The notes below the pieces were generated by a model. It ran no database searches and had not been told where the DNA came from. It saw nothing but the letters and a program-made list of their open reading frames with translations. A DNA stretch of 64,000 bases from Phytoactinopolyspora halotolerans (lineage in GTDB: Bacteria; Actinomycetota; Actinomycetes; Jiangellales; Jiangellaceae): assembly GCF_010550675.1 (NCBI RefSeq), contig NZ_JAAGOA010000012.1, positions 1 through 64,000 on the forward strand, in the 5' to 3' direction. Below, in pieces: positions 32,827 through 40,353 of the stretch. Position 1 is the first letter of the stretch. Every line of letters starts with the position of its first letter. The translations under genes and the position numbers were made by a program.

Positions 32827-34908
32827 ATGGCATCGCGGCAGAAGCTCGTCTCGACGACCCTCGCCAGCACGCTCGTGCTCGGGTTGCTCGCCACCGCCGT
32901 TTCGACGGCCGCGGCGGAACCGGAACCCGACGCCGCGCGCGCCGGCGGCCAGCGCCAGGCCCAGACGTTCGACCTGCAGGCCCACCGCGGCGGACTAGCG
33001 CTCCGTCCGGAAAGCACACTTGCGTCGTTCGGCAACGCGCTGCAGCTCGGGGTCTCCACGCTGGAGCTCGACATCCAGATCACCAAGGACGGCCACGCCG
33101 TCGTCACCCACGATCGGCGGATCAACCCGGCCAAGTGCGCCGACACCGAGCCGGTGACACCGGACGACCCCCAGTTCCCCTACGCGCAGGGCACGTATAT
33201 CAAGGACCTGACACTCGAGCAGGTGCGCACGCTCGACTGCGGCACGCAGACGCTGTCGAACTACCCCGAGCAGGAGGCCGTACCCGGCGCGAAGATGCCG
33301 TTGCTGAGCGAGGTCTTCGACCTGGTGAAGCGGTACGGCGCCGACGACGTCATGCTGAACATCGAGACGAAGGTGGAGGCGGGCGCCCCGCACGAGACAG
33401 CCCCTCGGGAGCAGTTCGTCGAGGTCACGGCGGCAGAGATCCGCGAGGCCGACGTGGAGAAGCAGGTCACCATCCAGAGCTTCGACTGGGGCGCGCTCAT
33501 GCTGATGGGCGAGGTCGCACCGGAGCTGCCCCTGGTGGCCCTGACCAACTACAGCTTCCTCCAGGTGGATCAGCCGGGCGCGTCGCCATGGCTGGGCGGC
33601 ATCGACATCGACGACTTCGACGGCGACCCGATCGCGGCCATCAAGTCGTTCGGCGCTGACGTCTTCTCCCCCGTACACGGCTTTCCCCAGGGCGGCTCGG
33701 TCGACGACCCGGACTACCAGCCGTACGTGACCGCCGAGATGGTGGACCACGCGCACCGCAACGGCATCGAGGTGATCCCGTGGACCATCAACGACGTCGC
33801 CACCATGAACAAGCTGATCGATGACGGCGTCGACGGCATCATCACCGACTACCCGGACCGGCTACGGCAGGTCATGGACGAGCGTGGCTTCCGGCTGCCG
33901 CGTGGCTACGAGTCGCCGTTCGACATCCAGGGCCACCGCGGCGCGCGGGCGGTCCGGCCGGAGAACACCCTGCCGGCGTTCGAGTACGCGCTCGCCAATG
34001 AGGATGTGTCCACCCTGGAACTCGACACCGGCGTCACGGAGGACGGCGAGCTGGTGGTGATCCACGATCGCACCATCAACGGCTCGCACTGTGAAGACAC
34101 CGAGCCCGCGACACCCGGCGACCCGGAGTTCCCCTACGTCGGCGACCGCGTGCACGACCTGACGCTGGAGCAGATCAAGACGATCGACTGCGGTTCGAAG
34201 ACGCTGCCGAACTTCCCCGACCAGGTCGCCGTGCCCGGAGCGCGGATTCCGACCCTGGACGAGGTGTTCGATCTGGTGGAGCAGAGCGGACGGGACGACA
34301 TCCGGCTCAACATCGAGACGAAGATCAGCCCGCTGGTAGACGACACCGCACCGTACCGGGAGTTCACCCGCGCCCTCGTCGAGGCCATCCAGGACGCCGG
34401 CCTGCGGGACCGCGCCACCATCCAGTCCTTCGACTGGCGGACCGTCAAGCACGCCCGCCGGCTGGACCGTGGCATCGACACGGTGGCGCTGATCTGGCAG
34501 TACGGCCCCGAGGAGTGCGCGACGCTGGCCGACGAGTGCTCGTTGCGCGCATCCTACGACGACCCCTCGGTGAAGAGCCCGTGGACCGCGGGCGTCGACT
34601 GGTGGCGCATCCGGGACATCGGCGTGATGGCCAAGATCGTCGGCGCGTCGACCATCTCGGCCAACTGGCAGGTGCACGATCCGGAGCAGGGCAGTGTCAG
34701 CTCCGACGACTGGTACGCGCGCGAGGATCCGGCATACTTCCACGGCCCGGAGATCGAACGGCTGCACCGGATGAAGCTCAGCGTGGTGCCCTACACCGTC
34801 AACGACGAGGCCACCATGCAGCGGGTGATCGACCTCGGCGTCGACGGTCTCATCAGTGACGATCCGGACGCGGCCGTCCTGGTGGCCAAGCGCAACGGCC
34901 TGCGCTGA
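32827..34908 (+). CDS. Secreted protein with two glycerophosphodiester phosphodiesterase domains
   Basis: A 693-residue exported protein made of two GDPD domains (PF03009) in tandem. The signal peptide is residues 1 to about 32. Domain 1 (about 45-355) starts AHRGGLALRPESTLASF with His53 and has LELDIQITKDGHAVVTHD. Domain 2 (about 365-690) starts GHRGARAVRPENTLPAF with His370 and has LELDTGVTEDGELVVIHD. Both keep the catalytic His pair and the ELD metal motif, so both may be active. They share the same unusual insertion (DTEPxTPxDPxFPY), so the gene arose by internal duplication. The ATG at 32827 is favoured over GTG 32821 by spacing to GAAGGGA. It probably releases glycerol phosphate from deacylated lipids or teichoic acids outside the cell. 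Confidence 0.9.
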   Translation: MASRQKLVSTTLASTLVLGLLATAVSTAAAEPEPDAARAGGQRQAQTFDLQAHRGGLALRPESTLASFGNALQLGVSTLELDIQITKDGHAVVTHDRRINPAKCADTEPVTPDDPQFPYAQGTYIKDLTLEQVRTLDCGTQTLSNYPEQEAVPGAKMPLLSEVFDLVKRYGADDVMLNIETKVEAGAPHETAPREQFVEVTAAEIREADVEKQVTIQSFDWGALMLMGEVAPELPLVALTNYSFLQVDQPGASPWLGGIDIDDFDGDPIAAIKSFGADVFSPVHGFPQGGSVDDPDYQPYVTAEMVDHAHRNGIEVIPWTINDVATMNKLIDDGVDGIITDYPDRLRQVMDERGFRLPRGYESPFDIQGHRGARAVRPENTLPAFEYALANEDVSTLELDTGVTEDGELVVIHDRTINGSHCEDTEPATPGDPEFPYVGDRVHDLTLEQIKTIDCGSKTLPNFPDQVAVPGARIPTLDEVFDLVEQSGRDDIRLNIETKISPLVDDTAPYREFTRALVEAIQDAGLRDRATIQSFDWRTVKHARRLDRGIDTVALIWQYGPEECATLADECSLRASYDDPSVKSPWTAGVDWWRIRDIGVMAKIVGASTISANWQVHDPEQGSVSSDDWYAREDPAYFHGPEIERLHRMKLSVVPYTVNDEATMQRVIDLGVDGLISDDPDAAVLVAKRNGLR

Positions 34909-34947
34909 ACCATCCACACCCAGGCCGGCAGGTGTCCGGATAAGGCT

Positions 34948-34983
34948 GGAGGGTTGTACCGGCTGTCACCGGCACAACCCTCC
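34948..34983 (+). terminator. Terminator hairpin after the GDPD gene
   Basis: GGAGGGTTGT (34948-34957) pairs with ACAACCCTCC (34974-34983); inside, CCGG pairs with CCGG after one mismatch, leaving a six-base loop. An outer pair TGTCCG/CGGACA surrounds it. It lies 40 bases after the stop. Confidence 0.75.
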
Positions 34984-35081
34984 GGTCATGTTCGGACAGC
35001 CGGCTACCCTCTGGGCCGGCCACACGTTCGCGTCCTCGGATGGGCGTCGGCGATGTGAACGCTCAGCTCTACGATAGGGCC

Positions 35082-35855
35082 GTGACCGAACGCCAGTTCC
35101 AGCCGGTCAAGTCGGCTGACCGCACGCTGGAGATCCTCGAGGTGCTAGCCGATTCCACCGAGCGGCTCAGTCTCGCGCATCTCGCTCGCGCGCTGTCCAT
35201 CCCTAAGAGCAGCCTGCACGGCATCCTTCGGACGATGGTGCAGCGCGGATGGGCCGAGACCGACCCGTCCGGCACGTACTTCGGCCTGGGCGTTCGTGCC
35301 CTTCTCGTCGGCGCGTCGTACGTCGACCGGGACGACGTCGTCAGCCGGACGCAACCGTTGCTCGACCGGCTCGGCGCCGAAACCGGCGAAACGACGCATC
35401 TGGGCCGGTTGGATGGCTCAGACGTCGTCTATCTCGCCAAGCATGAGTCGCCGCACCCGCTGCGCATGTTCTCCGCCATCGGCCGCCGGGTGCCGGCACA
35501 CAGCACCGCGCTCGGCAAGTCGCTGCTGGCCGAGCGTTCCGACGCAGCCGTGGCCGATCTGCTGCCACGGCCGTTACCCCGGCTGACCGCCAACACCGTC
35601 ACCGACCTCGAGACGCTACTCGGTGAGCTCGCCCGGGTCCGCGCGACGGGTCACGCCGCGGATCGAGAGGAGAGCAGCGACGGCATCTGTTGCTTCGCCG
35701 TCGCCCTCCCCACGACGCGCCCGGCGGTCGATGCACTCAGTGTCTCGATACCGGCGTTCCGGTTGGACGACGAGGTGGAGCGCAGGGTCGTCGACGCCTT
35801 GACGCGCGTCCGCGACCAGTTCCGCCGGTCCGCCGGGGCGGCCGTGCCTACCTGA
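35082..35855 (+). CDS. IclR-family transcriptional regulator (alginate-lyase locus)
   Basis: A 257-residue IclR regulator. The winged helix contains KSADRTLEILEVLADSTERL and LARALSIPKSSLHGILRTM; the effector domain contains YLAKHESPHPLRMFSAIGRR and SSDGICCFAVALP. The GTG at 35082 fits family alignment; TACGAT at 35070-35075 lies six bases before it, suggesting a leaderless transcript, and there is no ribosome site. It lies about 140 bases upstream of a PL7 alginate lyase gene in the same direction. KdgR-like IclR regulators commonly sense 2-keto-3-deoxy sugar acids, which would fit control of uronate polysaccharide breakdown. Confidence 0.9.
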   Translation: MTERQFQPVKSADRTLEILEVLADSTERLSLAHLARALSIPKSSLHGILRTMVQRGWAETDPSGTYFGLGVRALLVGASYVDRDDVVSRTQPLLDRLGAETGETTHLGRLDGSDVVYLAKHESPHPLRMFSAIGRRVPAHSTALGKSLLAERSDAAVADLLPRPLPRLTANTVTDLETLLGELARVRATGHAADREESSDGICCFAVALPTTRPAVDALSVSIPAFRLDDEVERRVVDALTRVRDQFRRSAGAAVPT

Positions 35856-35902
35856 TCGCGGCGTTTGCGCACCAGCACCCGAAAACCTTGTCGTCGACAC
35901 CC

Positions 35903-35947
35903 TTGACGGCGGGTAACGCCCTCTTTACGATCGCCGTACATATATGT
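35903..35947 (+). promoter_or_regulatory. Promoter of the PL7 gene with palindrome at the start site
   Basis: TTGACG (35903-35908) and TACGAT (35926-35931) are exactly 17 bases apart. The perfect palindrome ACATATATGT (35938-35947) covers the expected transcription start and is a candidate repressor site for the upstream IclR protein. Confidence 0.7.
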
Positions 35948-35949
35948 GA

Positions 35950-35975
35950 ACGGCGTTCGCATCATCGAACGCCGT
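35950..35975 (+). promoter_or_regulatory. Leader hairpin/operator upstream of PL7
   Basis: ACGGCGTTCG (35950-35959) is repeated perfectly in inverse at 35966-35975 around CATCAT. It lies in the predicted untranslated leader, 24 bases before the ATG, and could be an mRNA hairpin or a second operator. Confidence 0.6.
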
Positions 35976-35998
35976 CGACGATCGAGAGGGTGAGCTGG

Positions 35999-36850
35999 AT
36001 GGGACGTGCACGCCGCAGGGTCGCCGGCCTGCTGGGCCTGACGACGATGATGATGACAACCCTGATCGCCCCGGCACTGGGCGCCTCTCCCCCGGCAGCC
36101 GGCAGCTCGCGAGACCCGGCGACGGTCGTCGCCGGGCTCGCCGCGGTGGAGGGCGCGGCCGGCGGCGCAGGCTGCGACTACCCGGCACAGATCCTCGACC
36201 TCACCGACTGGAAGATCACCCTTCCGATCGACGATCCGGACCGATCGGGCGAGCAACCGCTGGAGATCCGCCAACCGGAGCTGAACACGTACGCGATCGA
36301 GCCGTGGTTCGCGGTCACCTCCACGTGCGACGGGGTGCAATTCCGCGCACCGGTCAACGGCGCCACCACCCCGAACTCCAGCTACCCCCGATCCGAACTG
36401 CGCGAGATGACCAACGGCGGCGCCGACCATGCCGGCTGGTCCTCCGACTCCGGCACGCACACCATGGTGATCACCCAGTCGATCAAGAACGTGCCGAACG
36501 ACAAACCGCACGTCGTGGCCGGCCAGATCCACGACGGCGACGATGATGTGAGCGTCTTTCGGCTGCAGGGCAACAAGCTCTACGTCACCCGCGGCAACGA
36601 CAGCACCTACCACCTCATCACCGATGACTACCGGCTCGGTACCAAGTTCGAGGCCAAGTTCGTGGTCAGCGACGGCGAGATCAGGGCCTACTACAACGGC
36701 CGGTTGGAGACGACCATCCCGGCGGACTTCGACGGCGGCTACTTCAAGGCCGGCGCCTATACGCAGGCGAACTGCACCAACTCCTCGCCGTGCGACAGCA
36801 GCAACTTCGGACAGGTCATGATCTACGACGTCGAGGTGACTCATCAGTGA
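35999..36850 (+). CDS. Secreted polysaccharide lyase family 7 (alginate lyase)
   Basis: A 283-residue exported lyase. After a signal peptide (residues 1 to about 29) the PL7 jelly-roll shows all three family motifs: R131-S-E-L-R135, Q176-I-H178, and Y248-F-K-A-G-A-Y254-T-Q. Gln176, His178, Tyr254 and Arg131 are the expected catalytic residues for beta-elimination of uronate polymers; QIH is associated with guluronate-containing substrates in this family. The ATG at 35999 has GAGAGGG upstream. The stop overlaps the GTG of the following beta-helix gene (GTGA). It would cut alginate or a related uronan outside the cell. Confidence 0.92.
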   Translation: MGRARRRVAGLLGLTTMMMTTLIAPALGASPPAAGSSRDPATVVAGLAAVEGAAGGAGCDYPAQILDLTDWKITLPIDDPDRSGEQPLEIRQPELNTYAIEPWFAVTSTCDGVQFRAPVNGATTPNSSYPRSELREMTNGGADHAGWSSDSGTHTMVITQSIKNVPNDKPHVVAGQIHDGDDDVSVFRLQGNKLYVTRGNDSTYHLITDDYRLGTKFEAKFVVSDGEIRAYYNGRLETTIPADFDGGYFKAGAYTQANCTNSSPCDSSNFGQVMIYDVEVTHQ

Positions 36851-38778
36851 ACCGCCGCACCGCCGTCGCCGCTGCGGCGGCATTGACGATCATCCCGCTG
36901 GCACCGGCCGCGGCCGCCGCACAGGAGACGCCAGAACCCCCGGAACCGATCAGCGTCGCGGAGGTCACGGCGTCGAGCAGCGACGGCAACCTGCCGGAGA
37001 ACACCCTCGACGGCGACCTCACCACCCGGTGGTCCGCCCTGACCGAAGACCCGGCGGATCCCGAGTGGATCACCTGGGACCTCGGTGCGGTCCGCACCGT
37101 CGGATACCTCGGCCTCGCCTGGCACCGCGGTGACGTCCGCGCCGCCTTCTACGACGTGCAGATCTCCCACGACGGCCAGACCTGGACGACGGCCGTCGCG
37201 GACGGTGAGAGTTCGGGCGGCACGATCGACCTGGAACCGGTCACGCTCGGCGCGTCGCCGCAGGCCGGGCTCGAGGCTCGGTTTATCCGCTACCTCGGAT
37301 ACGGCAACAGCGCGGGCAGCGGCTGGAACAGCGTCGCCGACGTGCGGGTCTATCCGCCCAACGCCGACGGCGCCGTCGTCGAGGAACTCGCCTCCCAGCT
37401 GCCGGAGCCGGATCCGGACGCGAAGCCGTGGACGCGGCCCGGCCTGGTCGACCCGGACGGCCACCCGATCGCGGTCGATCCTCCGGCACCCGTTTCCGGA
37501 CGCACGCTCGACGTCCTCGAGTTCGGGGCAGATCCCGAGCCGGTCTCCGGGGACGACGCGTCCGCCATCCGGGAGGCCGTCGCCGCGGCCGAACCGGGCG
37601 ACGAGGTGTATCTCCCGCCGGGGGTCTACGACCTGGACACCACCGTGCCCGCCGACCCGACCAGCAACATCGCGCTGCGCTCCGGGATCCATCTGAGAGG
37701 CGCCGGGGCGGGCGAGACCATCCTGCGCTCGTCGTTGACGCCGGACACCCACTCCGGCAAGGTGTTGCGCGGCCTGGGCATCTCCGACGTGGCCATCACC
37801 GGGCTCACCGTGACCTCTACCTTCGACGGCGAGTTCACCGACGATCCGTCCGACGCGGGAGGTGGCGGCCCCGCCTACGGAGTCTTCGTCGCCAACGCCG
37901 GGATGCGTCCAAGCGTCCGGGTGCTGGTCGAGGACGTCGTCGTCGAACGTTTCCAGCGCTCTGGCGTGCGCATCGAGAAGAGCCGGCACGTCGCCGTGCG
38001 CGGCAGCACGTTCCGGAACGCGACCAGCGTCGGCGGCGGTGGCCAGGGCTATGGTGTGACGATCCAGGGCACGCCGTCGGTGGACCGGTACGCCTACACC
38101 GACGACTCGCGGTACAACGTCGTCGAAGACAACACGTTCGAGGGCCCGTACCTGCGGCACGCGATCCTGCTGCAGTACTGGACGCACAACAACCTGGTGG
38201 CCGGCAACACCATCACCCGCACCGTCTACGACGCCATCGACCTGCACGGCGAAGACGAGTATCTGAACGAGGTGCGACACAACACGGTGACCGGCAGTCG
38301 CGCGGCCGGCATCGGACTCGGCAACACGGGCGGATCGGCCACCCAGCACGATGCGTCGGGGCCCGGGAACTGGATCCACCACAACGTGCTCCAGGGCAAC
38401 CGGGAGGGCGTCATCGTCCACCTCGGATCTCCGGAGACGCTGATCGAGCACAACGTCATCACGCGGCGCAGCTCGGCGCCGGCGCGGGTGGGTATCGAGG
38501 TCCGCAATGCTCCGGACACGGTCGTCCGGGACAATCGGATCTCCGGCAACCGCGCCGACGGATTCTGGGGCATCCGGCTGCAGGAGGATCCCGGCGATGA
38601 CGGTCACGCCGCCGGCATCCCCAGCGACGTGCTGATCGAGCGGAACACCGTCAGCGGCAACGCCAACGGCATCCGCATCGACGCCGGTACCGGCATCGTC
38701 CTGGACGCCAATCGCGTTGAGGGCAACGCCGGCGAGCAGCTGCACATCGCCGACGACGCCGACGTGACGCTCCGCTGA
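36847..38778 (+). CDS. Secreted right-handed beta-helix protein with F5/8C-like domain
   Basis: A 643-residue exported protein. The signal region MNRRTAVAAAAALTIIPLAP may be a Tat or Sec signal. Residues about 28-170 form a discoidin/CBM32-like domain (ENTLDGDLTTRWSAL, WDLGAVRTVGYL). From about 215 a pectate-lyase-like fold starts (LDVLEFGADPEPVSGDDASA) and continues as a long parallel beta-helix with NosD-type repeats (IEHNVI, VRDNRI, IERNTV). It is translationally coupled to the PL7 gene (GTGA overlap), so it likely attacks or binds the same uronate polysaccharide. A PL6- or PL31-like lyase role is possible, but no diagnostic catalytic motif can be asserted. Confidence 0.82.
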   Translation: MNRRTAVAAAAALTIIPLAPAAAAAQETPEPPEPISVAEVTASSSDGNLPENTLDGDLTTRWSALTEDPADPEWITWDLGAVRTVGYLGLAWHRGDVRAAFYDVQISHDGQTWTTAVADGESSGGTIDLEPVTLGASPQAGLEARFIRYLGYGNSAGSGWNSVADVRVYPPNADGAVVEELASQLPEPDPDAKPWTRPGLVDPDGHPIAVDPPAPVSGRTLDVLEFGADPEPVSGDDASAIREAVAAAEPGDEVYLPPGVYDLDTTVPADPTSNIALRSGIHLRGAGAGETILRSSLTPDTHSGKVLRGLGISDVAITGLTVTSTFDGEFTDDPSDAGGGGPAYGVFVANAGMRPSVRVLVEDVVVERFQRSGVRIEKSRHVAVRGSTFRNATSVGGGGQGYGVTIQGTPSVDRYAYTDDSRYNVVEDNTFEGPYLRHAILLQYWTHNNLVAGNTITRTVYDAIDLHGEDEYLNEVRHNTVTGSRAAGIGLGNTGGSATQHDASGPGNWIHHNVLQGNREGVIVHLGSPETLIEHNVITRRSSAPARVGIEVRNAPDTVVRDNRISGNRADGFWGIRLQEDPGDDGHAAGIPSDVLIERNTVSGNANGIRIDAGTGIVLDANRVEGNAGEQLHIADDADVTLR

Positions 38779-38784
38779 GCCGGG

Positions 38785-38821
38785 CCGCATCGGCCGGACT
38801 ACCCGGGTCCGGCCGATGCGG
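38785..38821. terminator. 15-bp perfect hairpin between convergent genes
   Basis: CCGCATCGGCCGGAC (38785-38799) pairs perfectly with 38807-38821 around a seven-base loop. It lies seven bases after the beta-helix stop, and includes the stop codon and last codons of the convergent isomerase gene, so it can terminate both. Confidence 0.8.
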
Positions 38822-39629
38822 TAGCGGCCAGCCAGTCGCGGACCGCGGCGAGTGCGTCGCGAGCCTCCGGGAGGTCGGGGTGCCACGCCTTCTCCCATTC
38901 GAGGCTCAGCACACCCGCGTACCGGCGCCGATCAAGGACGCCGGTGATCTCGCCGAGCGGGACGTGCCCGGTGCCGGGCAGGACGGGCTCAGGGCGGCCG
39001 TCGGCGAGCACCGCGTCCTTGACCTGGACGTAGGCCAGTAGGCCGTCCAGCGACGCCGCGCTGGCCTCGGGCGATTCGCCGGCGGCCCAGCTGTGGACGA
39101 TGTCCCAGATGGCTCCGATGTACCGAGGATGATCGCCGGCCACATCCTGCACGAGTGGCGCCACCAGGCGCGCGACGTCTTCGCCGGTGCGGTGGCTGTC
39201 ATGGGTCTCCACCAGCAGCCGGACGCCGGAGTCCGCGGCTGTCGGGACGGCGGCCTCCAACCGGCGCCGTCCGCGTTCTTCCGCGACGGCGCCGGCGTCA
39301 TTCTCCGCGCCGGGGAACAACCGCACGCCGCCGGCACCCAGGTCGGCCGCTAGCCGCACGTGCTCGGTGATGTCGTCCACGACCGCGTCGTCGTCCCCCG
39401 CAGCGCACAGCTTGACGTACGAGCACACCGCGAGCACGCCCAGACCTGCTTCGTCGAGGCACCCGCGGAGTTCCGCCCGCTCGGCGGACGACATGCCGAC
39501 GTGCGCCAGCTGGCCCTCTCCAGCCCGCAACTCGAGTGCCACGCAACCTGCCGACGCCGCGACATCGATCACCTCGCCGATCAGGGCGCCGGGCATACCC
39601 AGGGTCGAGACGGCAAGCGGCCACGTCAT
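38799..39629 (-). CDS. Sugar phosphate isomerase/epimerase family protein
   Basis: A 276-residue TIM barrel of the xylose-isomerase-like family (PF01261). Visible metal-site segments are LLVETHDSHRTGEDVARL, AIWDIVHSW and YVQVKDAVL, with the final LSLEWEKAWHPDLPEA. The start is ATG 39629, which gives MTWPLAVSTLGMP. It converges on the lyase genes through a shared terminator and lies downstream of a toxin-antitoxin-like pair. An isomerase or epimerase of this family is common in uronate catabolic loci, which suggests processing of unsaturated uronates or related keto sugars; no substrate can be assigned. Confidence 0.88.
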   Translation of the reverse strand: MTWPLAVSTLGMPGALIGEVIDVAASAGCVALELRAGEGQLAHVGMSSAERAELRGCLDEAGLGVLAVCSYVKLCAAGDDDAVVDDITEHVRLAADLGAGGVRLFPGAENDAGAVAEERGRRRLEAAVPTAADSGVRLLVETHDSHRTGEDVARLVAPLVQDVAGDHPRYIGAIWDIVHSWAAGESPEASAASLDGLLAYVQVKDAVLADGRPEPVLPGTGHVPLGEITGVLDRRRYAGVLSLEWEKAWHPDLPEARDALAAVRDWLAATASAGPG

Positions 39630-39636
39630 GACGTGG

Positions 39637-39903
39637 TCACTTCTTCTCGGTTCTGGCATGGAACTTGCGGTGAGCCGCCTGCCGCGAGGTGCCCAACACA
39701 GTACCGATCGCCTCCCACGAATCCCCGGCTGCACGGGCATCTGCAACAGCCTGATCGAGCGCTCGCTCCGCCTCCTCCAGATTGGCGAGTGCTTGGCCGA
39801 TAGCCCTCAGATGACGTGCGTCGCGCGCAGGCGTAACCTCCGGGTCGAGGGTGTCCAACCATTCCTCGACGCTGCTCTTATGCTGTGCCTTGGCCATCAT
39901 CAT
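39637..39903 (-). CDS. Small helix-turn-helix protein, candidate antitoxin
   Basis: An 88-residue protein with a long acidic helix (LRAIGQALANLEEAERALDQ) and a C-terminal helix-turn-helix of the type SWEAIGTVLGTSRQAAHRKF, as in sigma-region-4-like or Xre-like domains. The first of three tandem ATG codons (39903) overlaps the stop of the upstream gene (TGATG); the third (39897) is best spaced from AAAGGG, so the exact start may be 0, 1 or 2 codons later. Paired with a small RelE/BrnT-like protein under one operator-covered promoter, it is probably the DNA-binding antitoxin. It could also be a plain regulator. Confidence 0.7.
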   Translation of the reverse strand: MMMAKAQHKSSVEEWLDTLDPEVTPARDARHLRAIGQALANLEEAERALDQAVADARAAGDSWEAIGTVLGTSRQAAHRKFHARTEKK

Positions 39904-40145
39904 CACCCTTTGGACAGGTAGTCGTAGAACCTCGGGCGCATCCGATCAGCGTGGATGACACGTTGCGGATCATGCGCCGGCACCACCACGATCTCCAGCA
40001 AACGACCCGTGCAATCGGCACCGAGAACCAAGATCCGCAACTCGCCGTCGTACTCCTGCTCGATGTACCGAAATGGATTCCGAATCGCATGAAGAATGTC
40101 GGAGTCGCCGAGGCCATGTTTCCGCACCGCGTCCGTGATCGCCAC
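39903..40145 (-). CDS. Small RelE/BrnT-like protein, candidate toxin
   Basis: An 80-residue protein with the pattern DAVRKHGLGDSDILHAIRNP, then RILVLGADCTGRLLEIVVV, then RVIHADRMRPRFYDYL. This resembles the helix-then-sheet layout and conserved Arg/His of RelE/BrnT-superfamily toxins. The GTG start has GGAGG eight bases upstream. It is the first gene of a two-gene unit, with the helix-turn-helix gene overlapping its stop by one base; toxin-first order is usual for BrnT and HigB systems. Assignment is from pattern only, with no family match confirmed. Confidence 0.62.
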   Translation of the reverse strand: MAITDAVRKHGLGDSDILHAIRNPFRYIEQEYDGELRILVLGADCTGRLLEIVVVPAHDPQRVIHADRMRPRFYDYLSKG

Positions 40146-40168
40146 GTCGCGCCCTCCATCATCGTGTC

Positions 40169-40210
40169 ATCATAATGTTGACATCGACCTCTGTCAACAA
40201 CTTGTTGACA
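40169..40210 (-). promoter_or_regulatory. Consensus promoter buried in a perfect palindrome
   Basis: On the minus strand TTGACA (40197-40192) and TATGAT (40174-40169) are 17 bases apart. The -35 lies in the perfect 19-bp palindrome TGTCAACAACTTGTTGACA (40192-40210), and a further half-site GTTGACA is at 40177-40183 in the spacer. This is a strong promoter under an operator array, as expected for a toxin-antitoxin pair. Confidence 0.8.
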
Positions 40211-40219
40211 GAAGCGATC

Positions 40220-40269
40220 TTATGGGCGCCACATTATCGGCCGGTACCGACAATGTTCGGCGCCCATAA
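40220..40269. repeat. 50-bp imperfect palindrome
   Basis: TTATGGGCGCC (40220-40230) pairs perfectly with 40259-40269; inside, ACATTATCGG (40231-40240) pairs with CCGACAATGT (40247-40256) with one mismatch, and a two-base bulge lies between. The loop is CCGGTA. It lies between the end of the giant lyase gene and the toxin-antitoxin promoter. It may be a terminator for the lyase operon or a small mobile palindromic element. Confidence 0.7.
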
Positions 40270-40353
40270 AACATCAACAGACGTAGAATGAGGAGTTATC
40301 AATCAGTTGCAGACATCCACGAGCTAGAACGCTCAACCAACCTTCGAGGCTCC

